Shown here in pieces: positions 19,231-28,353 of a DNA stretch of 64,000 nucleotides. Source of the stretch: Burkholderia sp. HI2500 (lineage in GTDB: Bacteria > Pseudomonadota > Gammaproteobacteria > Burkholderiales > Burkholderiaceae); NCBI RefSeq assembly GCF_002223055.1, contig NZ_NKFL01000004.1, positions 1,674,001 through 1,738,000 of the forward strand. Direction: 5' to 3'. Within the stretch, counting starts at the first letter, position 1. Each line of letters starts with the position of its first letter. The notes beneath the pieces are model-generated. The model made no database searches. It saw nothing but the letters and a program-made list of their open reading frames with translations, and had not been told where the DNA came from. The translations under genes and the position numbers were made by a program.

Positions 19231-20163
19231 TCAAATTACTCCGGATTTTAAAGGGACAAAGAAAACGCGATCAAGCCGTGACTCTCGCCATTGCGCATGC
19301 GCGACGCGCTCGACGAGCGTGAGCACCTGGTGCTGCCCGCTTTGCGCGCCGACGGGCGCGACGAGCCGCCCGCCGATCGCGAGCTGCTCGAGCAGCGCCT
19401 GCGGCACGTCGAGCCCCGCCGCCGCGATCACGATCGCGTCGAACGGGGCCGCGGACGGCAGGCCGACACGCCCGTCGCCGTAGTGCAGACGGATGTTCGG
19501 CACGCGCAGCGGCCGCAGGTTCAGCTTCGCGCGCTCGTAGAGCGGCTTGATGCGTTCAATCGAATACACGTCGCGTGCCACGTGGCTCAGCACGGCGGCC
19601 TGATAGCCGCAGCCCGTGCCGATCTCGAGGACGCGCTCGAGCGTGCGGCCGGCCATCGCAAGCTCGATCATGCGCGCGACGACCGACGGCTTTGAAATGG
19701 TCTGCTGGTGGCCGATCGGCAACGCCGAATCCTCGTAGGCCTGCGTTGCGAGGCCCGGATCCACGAACATGTGTCGCGGCACCGCGGCCATCGCTTCCAG
19801 CACACGCGCGTCGGTCACACCGTTCGCGCGCAGCCGTTCGACCATCCGTTCGCGCACACGTTCCGACGTGAGCGCGAACGCGCCGGCCGGCGCGACGCTC
19901 GGTGCGGCCGGCTTCGGCATCGCGGGCTTCAGTGCGGTCGGCTTCGGTGCGGTCGCCGGCTTCGCGGCGGCGGAGCCGGGCAACGCCGATCGCGTCGCAG
20001 CAGGCTTCACCGCAACCGGTTTCAGCACGGCCGCAGGCTTGTCGGCGGCCTTCGATACCGCAACCGCCGCATGGCGTTCGCCGGCCCGACCGTCCGACTT
20101 GCGTGGCGCTCGCTTGAGATCTTCGAGCGCGAGCGGGAACCGCTTCGCGCGCTCGCCGCTCAT
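19231..20163 (-). CDS. pcm: Protein-L-isoaspartate O-methyltransferase with long N-terminal extension
   Basis: Repairs isoaspartyl residues in aged proteins by SAM-dependent methylation. The catalytic domain occupies about residues 105-310, with the SAM motif [15 protein letters not shown] and the substrate-binding [13 protein letters not shown] segment. Ahead of it is an unusual Ala/Pro/Lys-rich extension of about 100 residues with repeated KPAA-type units. Most Pcm proteins are near 210 residues; this one is 310. The ATG overlaps the surE stop codon (ATGA), so translation is coupled to surE. Confidence 0.92.
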   Translation of the reverse strand: MSGERAKRFPLALEDLKRAPRKSDGRAGERHAAVAVSKAADKPAAVLKPVAVKPAATRSALPGSAAAKPATAPKPTALKPAMPKPAAPSVAPAGAFALTSERVRERMVERLRANGVTDARVLEAMAAVPRHMFVDPGLATQAYEDSALPIGHQQTISKPSVVARMIELAMAGRTLERVLEIGTGCGYQAAVLSHVARDVYSIERIKPLYERAKLNLRPLRVPNIRLHYGDGRVGLPSAAPFDAIVIAAAGLDVPQALLEQLAIGGRLVAPVGAQSGQHQVLTLVERVAHAQWRESRLDRVFFVPLKSGVI

Positions 20164-20921
20164 GAAGCCCGCCCTCCGGCGCGCGCCCATTCGCGCGTCG
20201 CGGGCAGCATCTGCGTGTGCGTGAGGTCCAGCTGCAGCGGCGTGATCGACACGAAACCGTTTGCCACTGCGTGAAAATCGGTGCCGTCGCTGGCGTCCAG
20301 CGCTTCGCCCGCCGCGCCGATCCAGTAGATCGGTTCGCCGCGCGGGTCGGTCTGGCGGATCACCGGCTGCGACGGATGACGCTTGCCGAGGCGCGTGACC
20401 TTCCAGCCTTTCAGTTCGTCGTACGGCAGGTTCGGAATATTGACGTTGAGCAGCGGCTGGCCCGGCAGCGGATGCGCGAGAGAGTGCTCGACGATTTCCG
20501 CGGCGACGCGCGCGGCGTCCGCCAGATGGGCCCAGCCCTTGTCGACCAGCGAGAATGCGATGGCCGGCACGCCGAACATGATGCCTTCGGTGGCGGCCGC
20601 AACTGTCCCCGAATAGAGCGTGTCTTCGCCCATGTTCTGGCCGTTGTTGATCCCGGAAACGACGAGGTCCGGCCTGGCGTCGGCCATCCCCGTCAACGCG
20701 ACGTGTACCGAATCGGTCGGCGTGCCGTTCACGTAGAAGAAACCCGTACTCGCCGCGCGCTGCACCGACAGCGGCCGCGACAACGTGAGGGAATTCGACG
20801 CGCCGCTGCAGTTCTGCTCGGGCGCGATCACCGTGAGCTCGGCCAGCGGCTGCAGCGCGTCGCTGAGCGCGGCGAGACCGGGGGCGAGATAGCCGTCGTC
20901 GTTGCTGAGTAGGATTCGCAT
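20160..20921 (-). CDS. surE: SurE, 5'/3'-nucleotidase
   Basis: Stationary-phase survival nucleotidase/phosphatase. The N-terminal [16 protein letters not shown] carries the metal-binding Asp-Asp. The motifs [16 protein letters not shown] and [23 protein letters not shown] complete the active site. Length of 253 residues is typical. It is first in the surE-pcm-nlpD-rpoS operon. The start is placed at the ATG at 20921 because homology begins exactly there. A TACAAT box lies only 6 bases upstream. Confidence 0.95.
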   Translation of the reverse strand: MRILLSNDDGYLAPGLAALSDALQPLAELTVIAPEQNCSGASNSLTLSRPLSVQRAASTGFFYVNGTPTDSVHVALTGMADARPDLVVSGINNGQNMGEDTLYSGTVAAATEGIMFGVPAIAFSLVDKGWAHLADAARVAAEIVEHSLAHPLPGQPLLNVNIPNLPYDELKGWKVTRLGKRHPSQPVIRQTDPRGEPIYWIGAAGEALDASDGTDFHAVANGFVSITPLQLDLTHTQMLPATREWARAGGRAS

Positions 20922-20927
20922 CCGGCG

Positions 20928-20933
20928 ATTGTA
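20928..20933 (-). promoter_or_regulatory. Possible -10 box touching the surE start
   Basis: Minus-strand TACAAT lies 6 bases before the surE ATG. If used, the transcript would start at or next to the ATG (leaderless). No ribosome site is visible before surE, which fits, but no convincing -35 hexamer is present, so this is tentative. Confidence 0.35.
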
Positions 20934-21143
20934 ACCGAGGAAAGATGGCGCGAGAGCGACAGTCCGGCGACTGCGGATGGACGGCTGCGGGCACCCGGAC
21001 ACGCTGCGTCGCTGCGTTGCGGCGCGGCGTTCCCCGTGCTCAGGAAAACGCCGCGCCGCCCCGGGTTTTCCCCCGCTAACGGGTCGCCGTTGGGGAATGC
21101 CCAGTTCCGGGAGCCCGGCGCGAAGCGACAGGCCCGAGGATGC

Positions 21144-22349
21144 TCAAATCGCGCCCGCTTCGCGCAGTGCGGCAATCGCCGGCGCGTCGTAGCCGAGGCC
21201 GCGCAGCACCTCGTCCGTATGCTCGCCGAGTTCGGGCCCGAGCCAGCGCGTTTCGCCCGGCGTGTCGGACAGCTTCGGCGTGATGTTCGGCAGCGGGATG
21301 TCGGTGCCGTCGGCCAGCTTGAAGCGCTGGATCATCTGCCGCGCGACGAACTGCGGATCGGTAAACATGTCGGCGGCGCTGTAGATGCGCCCGGCCGGCA
21401 CGTCGGCCGCATTGAGCACGACGAGTGCTTCTTCGATCGTGCGCGGCGCAAGCCACGCGGCAATCGCGTCGTCGATTTCCTGTGTGCGCGGCACGCGCCC
21501 GTCGTTTTGCGCGAGCGCGGGATCGTCGGCGAGGTCGTCGCGCTCGATCGCCTTCATCAACCGCTTGAAGATCGGGTCGCTGTTGCCGCCGATCACGATG
21601 CTGCCGTCGCGGCACGCATACGTATTCGACGGCACGATGCCCGGCAGCGACGCGCCGGTGCGCTCGCGCACCATCCCGTACACGCCGTATTCGGGCACCA
21701 CGCTTTCCATCATGTTGAAGACGGCTTCATACAGTGCAACGTCGACCACCTGCCCCGCACCGCCGTTGACCTTGCGGTGATGCAGCGCCATCAGTGCGCC
21801 GATCACGCCGTGCAGCGCGGCGATCGAATCGCCGATCGAGATGCCGATGCGCGGCGGCGGCAGCTCGGGATAGCCGGTGATGTGACGCAGCCCACCCATC
21901 GATTCGGCAATCGCGCCGAAGCCGGGCCGGTCGCGGTACGGGCCGGTCTGCCCGTAACCGGACAGGCGCACCATCACGAGGCCCGGGTTCTCGGCCGACA
22001 GCACGTCGTAGCCGAGCCCGAGCTTTTCGAGCAGGCCCGGGCGGAAATTCTCGATCACGATGTCGGCTTCGCGCGCGAGTTGCCGCGCGATCGCCTTGCC
22101 GGCGTCGGCCTTCAGGTTGAGCGTGACCGATTTCTTGTTGCGCGCCTGGACGGACCACCACAGCGACGTGCCGCCCTGCTCCGGATGGAGCTTGCGCCAC
22201 TTGCGCAGCGGGTCGCCACCGTTCGGATCCTCGATCTTGATCACTTCCGCGCCGAATTCGGCGAACAGCCGCGACGCGAACGGCCCCGCGATCAGCGTTC
22301 CGAATTCGAGCACTTTGACGCCCGCGAGCGGGCCCTGGCTGGTGCTCAT
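21144..22349 (-). CDS. CaiB/BaiF-type (family III) CoA transferase
   Basis: 401-residue family III acyl-CoA transferase. The N-terminal GVKVLEFGTLIAGPFASRLFAEFGAEVIKIEDPNGGD, the catalytic-Asp region NLKADAGKAIARQLAREADIVIENFRPG, and the GYGQTGPYRDRPGFG loop are all present. Such enzymes move CoA between carboxylic acids such as formyl/oxalyl, carnitine, mesaconyl or succinyl donors. The actual pair cannot be assigned here. The start at 22349 has AGGGAGA 5 bases before it. It lies 47 bases downstream of recR but is functionally unrelated to it. The 222-base gap to surE holds only a weak GC-rich hairpin. Confidence 0.9.
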   Translation of the reverse strand: MSTSQGPLAGVKVLEFGTLIAGPFASRLFAEFGAEVIKIEDPNGGDPLRKWRKLHPEQGGTSLWWSVQARNKKSVTLNLKADAGKAIARQLAREADIVIENFRPGLLEKLGLGYDVLSAENPGLVMVRLSGYGQTGPYRDRPGFGAIAESMGGLRHITGYPELPPPRIGISIGDSIAALHGVIGALMALHHRKVNGGAGQVVDVALYEAVFNMMESVVPEYGVYGMVRERTGASLPGIVPSNTYACRDGSIVIGGNSDPIFKRLMKAIERDDLADDPALAQNDGRVPRTQEIDDAIAAWLAPRTIEEALVVLNAADVPAGRIYSAADMFTDPQFVARQMIQRFKLADGTDIPLPNITPKLSDTPGETRWLGPELGEHTDEVLRGLGYDAPAIAALREAGAI

Positions 22350-22396
22350 GTGTCTCCCTGGCATGAGGAACGGCGCCGCCGCCGGCGGCGCCCGGC

Positions 22397-22993
22397 TTAC
22401 ATCGTGCGGCGGTCGAGCATCGCGCGGGCGATGGTGCCCGCGTCGACGTACTCGAGTTCGCCGCCCACCGGCACGCCGCGCGCGAGGCGCGTGACCGCGA
22501 GCCCGCGCGCCTTCAGCGTCTGGCCGAGGTAGTGCGCGGTGGCTTCGCCTTCGTTCGTGAAGTTGGTCGCGAGCACGACTTCCTTGACAACACCATCGGA
22601 CGCGCGCCGCACGAGGCGGTCGAAATGGATTTCCTTCGGGCCGATCCCGTCGAGCGGGCTCAGCCGGCCCATCAGCACGAAATACAACCCGCGGTAAGTC
22701 ATCGTCTGCTCGAGCATGATCTGGTCGGCAGGCGTCTCGACGACGCACAGCAGCGTCGGATCACGCTCTTCGTCGCTGCAGACCTCACAGATCTGCGCTT
22801 CGGTGAACGTGTTGCACTTCTCGCAGTGCTGAAGGTGCTCGGTCGCGAACAACAGCGACCGGCCGAGCCGCTCCGCGCCCTCCCGATCGTGCTGCATCAG
22901 GTGGACCGCCATGCGCTGGGCGGATTTCGGCCCGACGCCGGGCAGCACGCGCAACGCTTCGACGAGCGCGGACAGGGCGGACGGCTGTTTCAT
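22397..22993 (-). CDS. recR: RecR, recombination mediator
   Basis: Zinc-containing DNA-binding ring protein that works with RecO (and RecF) to load RecA on gapped DNA. The 198 residues contain the helix-hairpin-helix ([23 protein letters not shown]), the four-Cys zinc finger ([16 protein letters not shown]) and a Toprim domain ([17 protein letters not shown]). It sits in the universally common cluster dnaX-ybaB-recR. Confidence 0.97.
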   Translation of the reverse strand: MKQPSALSALVEALRVLPGVGPKSAQRMAVHLMQHDREGAERLGRSLLFATEHLQHCEKCNTFTEAQICEVCSDEERDPTLLCVVETPADQIMLEQTMTYRGLYFVLMGRLSPLDGIGPKEIHFDRLVRRASDGVVKEVVLATNFTNEGEATAHYLGQTLKARGLAVTRLARGVPVGGELEYVDAGTIARAMLDRRTM

Positions 22994-23024
22994 ACGGCAG
23001 CAAAAAATGACACGGACGCTACGC

Positions 23025-23351
23025 TCAGAACGGCAGCTTGAAGCCCGGGGGCAACGGCAGGCCCGACGTCATGCCGCTCATCTTTTCCTGCGACGTCGCT
23101 TCGGCCTTGCGCACGGCGTCGTTGAACGCGGCCGCGACGAGATCCTCGAGCATGTCCTTGTCGTCCGCGAGCAGGCTCGGGTCGATCGACACGCGACGCA
23201 CTTCGTTGCGGCACGTCATCGTCACCTTGACGAGACCGGCGCCCGACTGCCCTTCGACTTCGATCAGCGCAAGCTGCTCCTGCATCTTCTTCATGTTTTC
23301 CTGCATTTGCTGCGCTTGCTTCATCAGTCCGGCGAGGTTGCCTTTCAACAT
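23025..23351 (-). CDS. ybaB: YbaB/EbfC nucleoid-associated protein
   Basis: Small dimeric DNA-binding protein of 108 residues. It starts [20 protein letters not shown], with the long N-terminal Gln/Met/Lys-rich helix, then the family beta core ([23 protein letters not shown]). The ATG at 23351 has an AAGGAG ribosome site 7 bases upstream, so the longer open frame is rejected. It lies between dnaX and recR. Confidence 0.95.
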   Translation of the reverse strand: MLKGNLAGLMKQAQQMQENMKKMQEQLALIEVEGQSGAGLVKVTMTCRNEVRRVSIDPSLLADDKDMLEDLVAAAFNDAVRKAEATSQEKMSGMTSGLPLPPGFKLPF

Positions 23352-23443
23352 GGGAATACTCCTTCTTGATCGTGTGAAAACCGGCACGCGGCGCGTGCCG
23401 GCCAATGTGTGGGCGTGATTGTGCCTGTCGCGGGGCGCTCAGT

Positions 23444-25807
23444 TCAATGCAGCGTCGGCGGCGGCCCGTCCGGCGCCGCGTCGGCGAGCGGGCGCACCGA
23501 ACCCTCGACGATACGCGCACCGAAATCGCGCACGAGCTGCTGCACGAACGGATCGCCGTGAATCTCCTGCTCGGCCTCGCGCTGGCGCGCCGCGCGCGCG
23601 GCCGCATCGAGCGCCGCCGCCGTACGCCGTGCGGGCCCGACTTCGACGGCCACCTCGACCTGCTTGCCGAGCGCATCGGCCAGCGCGGCCTTCAGCTTCG
23701 CCACCTGCGCGGCGTCCGCATATTGCGGCACCGGCACGGAAAGTTTCAACGTCGTCGCGTCGACGGCCGTCAGTTCGCTGTTGAACGCGAGCTGGTACGC
23801 GACGCCCTTGAGCGGCAGCCGCGCGGCCAGTGCCGGCCATTCGCCGTCGAAACCGACCGGATCGAGTGCAATCGCGGGCGGCAACGGACGCGTGTCGACC
23901 GGTGCGGACGGACGGGTTTCCGCCGGCCGAGGCGTGACGCGCACGTCGTCGGGGCCGCTGTCGAACACCGGCACGAAGCCATCGTCGGACGGGCCACCGA
24001 ACATTTCGTCGGCGCTGAGGGGCACGTAGTCGTCGGGCGGGATGTCCTCCCACGGCGGCGACGCCTGGCGCGAATCGGCCGCCTGCGGCGCACGGGCCGC
24101 AGCGCGCGGCGTCGGCACCTGGACGGCAGCGGGACGCGGCGCAGCCGGCTTCTCGGCGGCCGGCTGGGCTGCCGGTTTCACGGCGGCGGCGCCTGCACGC
24201 CCGCGGTCGGACGACACGCGCATCCCCGCATTGCGCAACACGTCGAGCGCGGCGGCGGCGCCTCCGGAACGCGCCGCCGGACGCGCGGCGGGCTCGGGCG
24301 GCGCAGCACGCGGCATCGGTTCGGCCGGCGCAGCCGGCTCGTCACTTCGCTGCGCAACGGCAGCAGGCGGCTCGGGTTCCTTGCGGACAGGCGTCGGGTG
24401 ATCGCCGGCCGGCTCCGCTTGCGGTGCTGCAGCCGTCTGCGGCTGCGGCGTTTCGATGACTGGCGCGTCAACCGGGGCCGGCGCGGCTGCTTCGACGGCA
24501 GCCGGTTTCACGGCCGGCCGGTCTGTTTCGTCGCCGGACTGCACCGGCGCTGCACGCACAACCGGTGCCGCGGGCGCTGCCGGGGCAATAGCCTGCGGCC
24601 GCATTGCTTCGGCAGGTGCAGCCAATACCGGCTTCGCCGCAGCGGCCGATGCCGCCGCCACGCGCGGGCCCGGCACCGCACGCGGCGCGGACGGCTGGCC
24701 CACCGGCGCACTGCCGGCGGCAACCGCCGGCTCGAACGCAAGCATCCGCAGCAGCGTCATCGTGAAACCGGCGTACTCGTCCGGCGCCAGGCCGAGCTCG
24801 GCGCGACCGACCGTCGCGATCTGATAAAACAACTGGACCTGCTCGGGGCTCAGCGTCTCGGCGAAGCGGCGCAGGTCGCCCGCTTCGGGCCATTCGTCGA
24901 GCACCGAGCCCGGCGCGAACTGCGCCCACGCGATGCGATGCAGCAGGCTCGCGAGATCCTGCAGCGCGGTCGAGAACGACAGGCTGCGCAGCGACATCTC
25001 GTCGGCAATCGCGAGGATTTCCGGGCCGCCGCCCGCGGCGAGCGCGTCGAGCAGGCGCACCATGTAAGTCTGGTCGAGTGCGCCGAGCATGCCGGACACG
25101 GCCGACTCGGTCACCTCGTTGGCCGAATAGGCGATCGCCTGGTCGGTGAGGGACAGCGCGTCGCGCATGCTGCCCTGTGCGGCGCGCGCGAGCAGGCGCA
25201 GCGCCTGCGGCTCGAACGTGATCTGCTCTTCGCCGAGGATCCGTTCGAGATGCGACACGATGTGCCCGGCCGGCATCTGCTTCAGGTTGAACTGCAGGCA
25301 GCGCGACAGCACGGTGACGGGGATTTTCTGCGGATCGGTGGTCGCGAGGATGAACTTGACGTGCGGCGGCGGCTCTTCGAGCGTCTTCAGCATCGCGTTG
25401 AACGCGTGATTCGTCAGCATGTGCACTTCGTCGATCATGTAGACCTTGAAGCGCGCATCGACGGGCGCGTACACCGCGCGCTCGAGCAGCGCGGCCATTT
25501 CGTCGACGCCGCGGTTGCTTGCGGCATCCATCTCGACGTAATCGACGAAACGCCCTTCGTCGATCTCGCGACAGGCGCGACACACGCCGCACGGCTGCGA
25601 CGTGACGCCGGTTTCACAATTGAGTGCCTTGGCGAAGATCCGCGACAGCGTCGTCTTGCCGACACCGCGGGTTCCGGTAAACAGATAGGCGTGATGGAGA
25701 CGCCCGCCGTCGAGCGCGTGCGTGAGCGCCCTGACGACGTGCTCCTGGCCGACGAGCGAAGCGAAATCCTTCGGACGCCACTTGCGTGCGAGAACTTGAT
25801 AGGTCAT
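23444..25807 (-). CDS. dnaX: DNA polymerase III tau (and gamma) subunit
   Basis: Clamp-loader ATPase and scaffold joining polymerase cores to the helicase. The P-loop is TGTRGVGKTTLSRIF, the zinc-binding cysteines are in CETGVTSQPCGVCRACREID, the Walker B region is YMIDEVHML, and an SRC arginine-finger motif is present (LSRCLQFNLK). After the clamp-loader domains (to about residue 370) comes a very long Ala/Pro-rich linker (about 380-620) and then the tau-specific C-terminal domain. At 787 residues it is longer than E. coli tau (643), mostly through the linker. I saw no A-rich slippery site for the gamma frameshift. Confidence 0.95.
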   Translation of the reverse strand: MTYQVLARKWRPKDFASLVGQEHVVRALTHALDGGRLHHAYLFTGTRGVGKTTLSRIFAKALNCETGVTSQPCGVCRACREIDEGRFVDYVEMDAASNRGVDEMAALLERAVYAPVDARFKVYMIDEVHMLTNHAFNAMLKTLEEPPPHVKFILATTDPQKIPVTVLSRCLQFNLKQMPAGHIVSHLERILGEEQITFEPQALRLLARAAQGSMRDALSLTDQAIAYSANEVTESAVSGMLGALDQTYMVRLLDALAAGGGPEILAIADEMSLRSLSFSTALQDLASLLHRIAWAQFAPGSVLDEWPEAGDLRRFAETLSPEQVQLFYQIATVGRAELGLAPDEYAGFTMTLLRMLAFEPAVAAGSAPVGQPSAPRAVPGPRVAAASAAAAKPVLAAPAEAMRPQAIAPAAPAAPVVRAAPVQSGDETDRPAVKPAAVEAAAPAPVDAPVIETPQPQTAAAPQAEPAGDHPTPVRKEPEPPAAVAQRSDEPAAPAEPMPRAAPPEPAARPAARSGGAAAALDVLRNAGMRVSSDRGRAGAAAVKPAAQPAAEKPAAPRPAAVQVPTPRAAARAPQAADSRQASPPWEDIPPDDYVPLSADEMFGGPSDDGFVPVFDSGPDDVRVTPRPAETRPSAPVDTRPLPPAIALDPVGFDGEWPALAARLPLKGVAYQLAFNSELTAVDATTLKLSVPVPQYADAAQVAKLKAALADALGKQVEVAVEVGPARRTAAALDAAARAARQREAEQEIHGDPFVQQLVRDFGARIVEGSVRPLADAAPDGPPPTLH

Positions 25808-25902
25808 CAGGAGATTGTATCAGTAACGCTGCGTCGCGCCGACACGCGAAACGGTGCGGAAGACAGGCAAACGCGCAGGTAAAACGGAGTGGGATGCAGA
25901 AA

Positions 25903-25925
25903 TAAAAAACGCCCGGCGAACGGGG
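25903..25925 (-). terminator. Intrinsic terminator of the SRP RNA gene
   Basis: Leftward reading gives CGCCC ... GGGCG with a small loop followed by six T, 12 bases past the inferred RNA 3' end. It is placed to end ffs transcription before dnaX. Confidence 0.8.
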
Positions 25926-25936
25926 CGAGATGGAAG

Positions 25937-26036
25937 GTGACGAGCCCAACCCTCGGCACTGGCGGAAAACGATTGTGGCTGCTTCGTTCCCGACCTGACC
26001 AGGTTCACCGCCCCACCATGCGAGGAGGCCCGTCAC
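25937..26036 (-). ncRNA. ffs: Signal recognition particle 4.5S RNA
   Basis: RNA partner of Ffh in co-translational membrane targeting. The minus strand carries the universal SRP domain IV signature: CAGGTC, a short apical loop, then GAAGCAGCC (plus-strand span about 25977-26003). The two ends pair as a long stem (GTGACGGGCC with GGCTCGTCAC), giving a 100-nt hairpin RNA. It is flanked by a good -10 box upstream and an intrinsic terminator downstream. It lies just ahead of dnaX. The ends are inferred from pairing and may be off by a few bases. Confidence 0.95.
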
Positions 26037-26041
26037 GGCAT

Positions 26042-26047
26042 ATTCTA
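26042..26047 (-). promoter_or_regulatory. -10 box for the SRP RNA
   Basis: Minus-strand TAGAAT lies 5 bases before the inferred 5' end of the SRP RNA (26036), ideal spacing for a sigma-70 start. The -35 region is weak. Confidence 0.65.
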
Positions 26048-26437
26048 TCACCGCTTCCGGATGAATGCGACCGTTTGTTCGCACCAATGCGAATATGACC
26101 CGACAAACCGACGCGCATCGGGCCACGAAGCCCACCCGACGGGAATGGCCCGCGCGTCCACCCCTTGTAATTTGCGAGCCGGCCTCCACCTGCTGGACAC
26201 AACGGTCGAACGTCGCGTCGTACCCCTACTCGCGTAGCGGCTACTATCGCCGCCCGCAGCAGATAGCAATTTAGGCTAATATGACGCCCGAACGACCCGC
26301 GAGCCGCGGCATGCAGCGCTTACACGCCTCCTTTCCGGAGAGTGGAGTGACCTGCCGCAGCGGCCGGCCGCCCACGGCAGCCGGTACGCCGCAACGCGCA
26401 AGCAGGCAGTCCCCGAACCGTAAGAGGTATTGACCCA
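26048..26437. other. 390-base intergenic region between ffs and trxA
   Basis: No coding signal survives scrutiny. The left part must hold the ffs promoter. On the plus strand TAATAT at 26277-26282 could be a trxA -10 box, but lacks a -35. Downstream of it are a small hairpin (CTCC/GGAG near 26331) and a GC palindrome (GCGGCCGGCCGC near 26360), which would lie in a roughly 150-nt trxA leader. Confidence 0.4.
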
Positions 26438-26764
26438 ATGAGCGAACAGATCAAACACATCAGCGACGCATCGTTCGAACAGGACGTCGTCAAATCCGAC
26501 AAGCCCGTGCTCGTCGATTTCTGGGCCGAATGGTGCGGCCCGTGCAAAATGATCGCCCCGATCCTCGACGAAGTCGCGAAGGACTACGGCGACAAGCTGC
26601 AGATCGCGAAGATCAACGTCGACGACAACCAGGCAACGCCCGCGAAATTCGGCGTGCGCGGCATCCCGACGCTGATCCTGTTCAAGAACGGCGCGGCCGC
26701 CGCGCAGAAGGTCGGCGCGCTGTCGAAGTCGCAGCTCACCGCATTCCTGGACAGCCACCTGTAA
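26438..26764 (+). CDS. trxA: Thioredoxin
   Basis: General cytoplasmic disulfide reductase. The 108-residue product carries the redox motif WCGPCK within [17 protein letters not shown], the cis-Pro loop GIPTLILF, and no signal peptide, so it is the cytosolic thioredoxin 1 type. An AGAGG ribosome site precedes the ATG. rho follows, as in many proteobacteria, but a hairpin and a new promoter-like element lie between. Confidence 0.97.
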   Translation: MSEQIKHISDASFEQDVVKSDKPVLVDFWAEWCGPCKMIAPILDEVAKDYGDKLQIAKINVDDNQATPAKFGVRGIPTLILFKNGAAAAQKVGALSKSQLTAFLDSHL

Positions 26765-26778
26765 TACAGGCAGTTCCG

Positions 26779-26808
26779 CGGACGTGTTGTCAGCCGGCAA
26801 CACGTCCG
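26779..26808 (+). other. Perfect 11-bp hairpin after trxA
   Basis: CGGACGTGTTG and CAACACGTCCG flank an 8-base loop, starting 14 bases past the trxA stop. No T-run follows. It may act as a 3'-end stabiliser, a weak terminator or a site of Rho-linked termination before rho itself. Confidence 0.55.
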
Positions 26809-26853
26809 TCGACAAGCCGCCGATCGCTCGCTCAAGCGCGAATCGGCCTATGC

Positions 26854-26957
26854 TAGAATTAAAAAACGTCTACAAGACGCATTTAAGTCTCTGAGCGCTT
26901 CCGCTCGCCCTCCTCCCTTTATTTCTTTCGTCGTCTCCTCCCTGGCGGGTTCTCCGT
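26854..26957 (+). promoter_or_regulatory. rho promoter element and pyrimidine-rich leader
   Basis: TAGAAT at 26854-26859 is a good -10 box, though its -35 is weak. The following leader of about 90 nt contains, from about 26894 to 26945, a stretch almost free of G and rich in C and T. Such C-rich, G-poor RNA is what Rho binds (rut site). Autogenous attenuation of rho is established in E. coli, so this leader is a plausible autoregulatory site. Confidence 0.55.
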
Positions 26958-28220
26958 ATGCATTTATCCGAGCTCAAGTCTCTGCACGTCTCCGAACTGA
27001 TCGAAATGGCCAATGGCCTGGAGATCGAAAACGCGAACCGCCTGCGCAAGCAGGAGTTGATGTTTGCCATTCTTAAAAAGCGCGCCAAGACGGGAGAGAC
27101 GATCTTCGGCGACGGTACGCTCGAAGTGCTGCCGGACGGCTTCGGCTTCCTGCGCTCGCCGGAAATGTCGTACCTCGCGAGCACCGACGACATCTACATC
27201 AGCCCGTCGCAGATCCGCCGCTTCAACCTGCACACCGGCGACACCATCGAAGGTGAAGTCCGCACGCCGAAGGACGGCGAGCGCTACTTCGCGCTGGTGA
27301 AGGTCGACAAAGTCAACGGGCAGCCGCCCGAGGCCTCGAAACACAAGATCATGTTCGAGAACCTCACGCCGCTGCACCCGAACAAGCCGCTGTCGCTCGA
27401 ACGCGAAATGCGCGGCGAGGAAAACGTCACGGGCCGCATCATCGACATGATCGCGCCGATCGGCAAGGGCCAGCGCGGCCTGCTCGTCGCGTCGCCGAAG
27501 TCGGGCAAGACCGTGATGCTCCAGCACATCGCACACGCGATCAAGCAGAACCACCCGGACGTGATCCTGTTCGTGCTGCTGATCGACGAGCGCCCTGAAG
27601 AAGTGACCGAAATGCAGCGCTCGGTCGCCGGCGAAGTGATCGCATCGACGTTCGACGAACCGGCCACGCGCCACGTCCAGGTCGCCGAAATGGTGATCGA
27701 GAAGGCCAAGCGCCTCGTCGAAATGAAGCACGACGTCGTGATTCTGCTCGACTCGATCACGCGTCTCGCACGCGCGTACAACACCGTGATCCCGGCATCG
27801 GGCAAGGTGCTGACGGGTGGTGTCGACGCGAACGCACTGCAGCGTCCGAAGCGCTTCTTCGGCGCGGCGCGCAACATCGAGGAAGGCGGTTCGCTGACGA
27901 TCATCGGCACCGCACTGATCGAAACCGGCAGCCGCATGGACGACGTGATCTACGAAGAGTTCAAGGGCACCGGCAACATGGAAGTGCACCTCGAGCGCCG
28001 TCTCGCGGAAAAGCGCGTGTATCCGTCGATCAACCTGAACAAGTCGGGCACGCGTCGCGAAGAAATGCTGATCAAGCCCGAGATCCTTCAGAAGATCTGG
28101 GTGCTGCGCAAGTTCATCCACGACATGGACGAAGTCGAAGCGATGGAATTCCTGCTCGACAAGATCCGCCAGACGAAGAGCAACTCCGAGTTCTTCGACC
28201 TGATGCGCCGCGGCGGCTGA
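26958..28220 (+). CDS. rho: Transcription termination factor Rho
   Basis: Hexameric RNA helicase that ends transcripts at rut sites. The protein of 420 residues has the N-terminal Rho helix bundle ([20 protein letters not shown]), the cold-shock-like RNA-binding fold ([22 protein letters not shown]), and the RecA-like ATPase with P-loop ASPKSGKT (178-185). The Walker B segment is [16 protein letters not shown] and the Q/R-loop region is also present. No extra insertion domain is present. It is followed by a strong terminator. Confidence 0.98.
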   Translation: MHLSELKSLHVSELIEMANGLEIENANRLRKQELMFAILKKRAKTGETIFGDGTLEVLPDGFGFLRSPEMSYLASTDDIYISPSQIRRFNLHTGDTIEGEVRTPKDGERYFALVKVDKVNGQPPEASKHKIMFENLTPLHPNKPLSLEREMRGEENVTGRIIDMIAPIGKGQRGLLVASPKSGKTVMLQHIAHAIKQNHPDVILFVLLIDERPEEVTEMQRSVAGEVIASTFDEPATRHVQVAEMVIEKAKRLVEMKHDVVILLDSITRLARAYNTVIPASGKVLTGGVDANALQRPKRFFGAARNIEEGGSLTIIGTALIETGSRMDDVIYEEFKGTGNMEVHLERRLAEKRVYPSINLNKSGTRREEMLIKPEILQKIWVLRKFIHDMDEVEAMEFLLDKIRQTKSNSEFFDLMRRGG

Positions 28221-28240
28221 TTACCGTCACCCCGCACTCC

Positions 28241-28280
28241 AAAAACGGCCGCCCGCGCATCCTGCCCGGCGGCCGTTTTT
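28241..28280 (+). terminator. Intrinsic terminator after rho
   Basis: AAAAACGGCCGCC pairs perfectly with GGCGGCCGTTTTT around a loop of about 14 bases, ending in five T. Confidence 0.9.
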
Positions 28281-28287
28281 CGGTGCC

Positions 28288-28321
28288 AACCTGAACGTGA
28301 ACGTACAGGTTGATCTATAAT
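28288..28321 (+). promoter_or_regulatory. MerR-type operator/promoter of the merR-MFS operon
   Basis: A 24-bp inverted repeat (28288-28311; arms AACCTGaACGT and ACGTaCAGGTT, one mismatched pair, GA centre) overlaps a CTGAAC -35-like hexamer (28291-28296). This is followed after 19 bases by a perfect TATAAT (28316-28321). A 19-bp spacer is the hallmark of MerR-controlled promoters. The regulator encoded just downstream is the natural candidate to bind it. Confidence 0.7.
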
Positions 28322-28353
28322 CGCGTCATCGTCCGAACCCCCTCGTCCTCCCG

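Noticed and set aside
21021..21057. GC-rich inverted repeat downstream of the CoA-transferase gene as a terminator
   Set aside because: No T-tract follows and the loop is large. Evidence too weak to list.
26277..26282. TAATAT as the trxA promoter
   Set aside because: No acceptable -35 hexamer at 15-19 bases, so it is mentioned only inside the intergenic entry.
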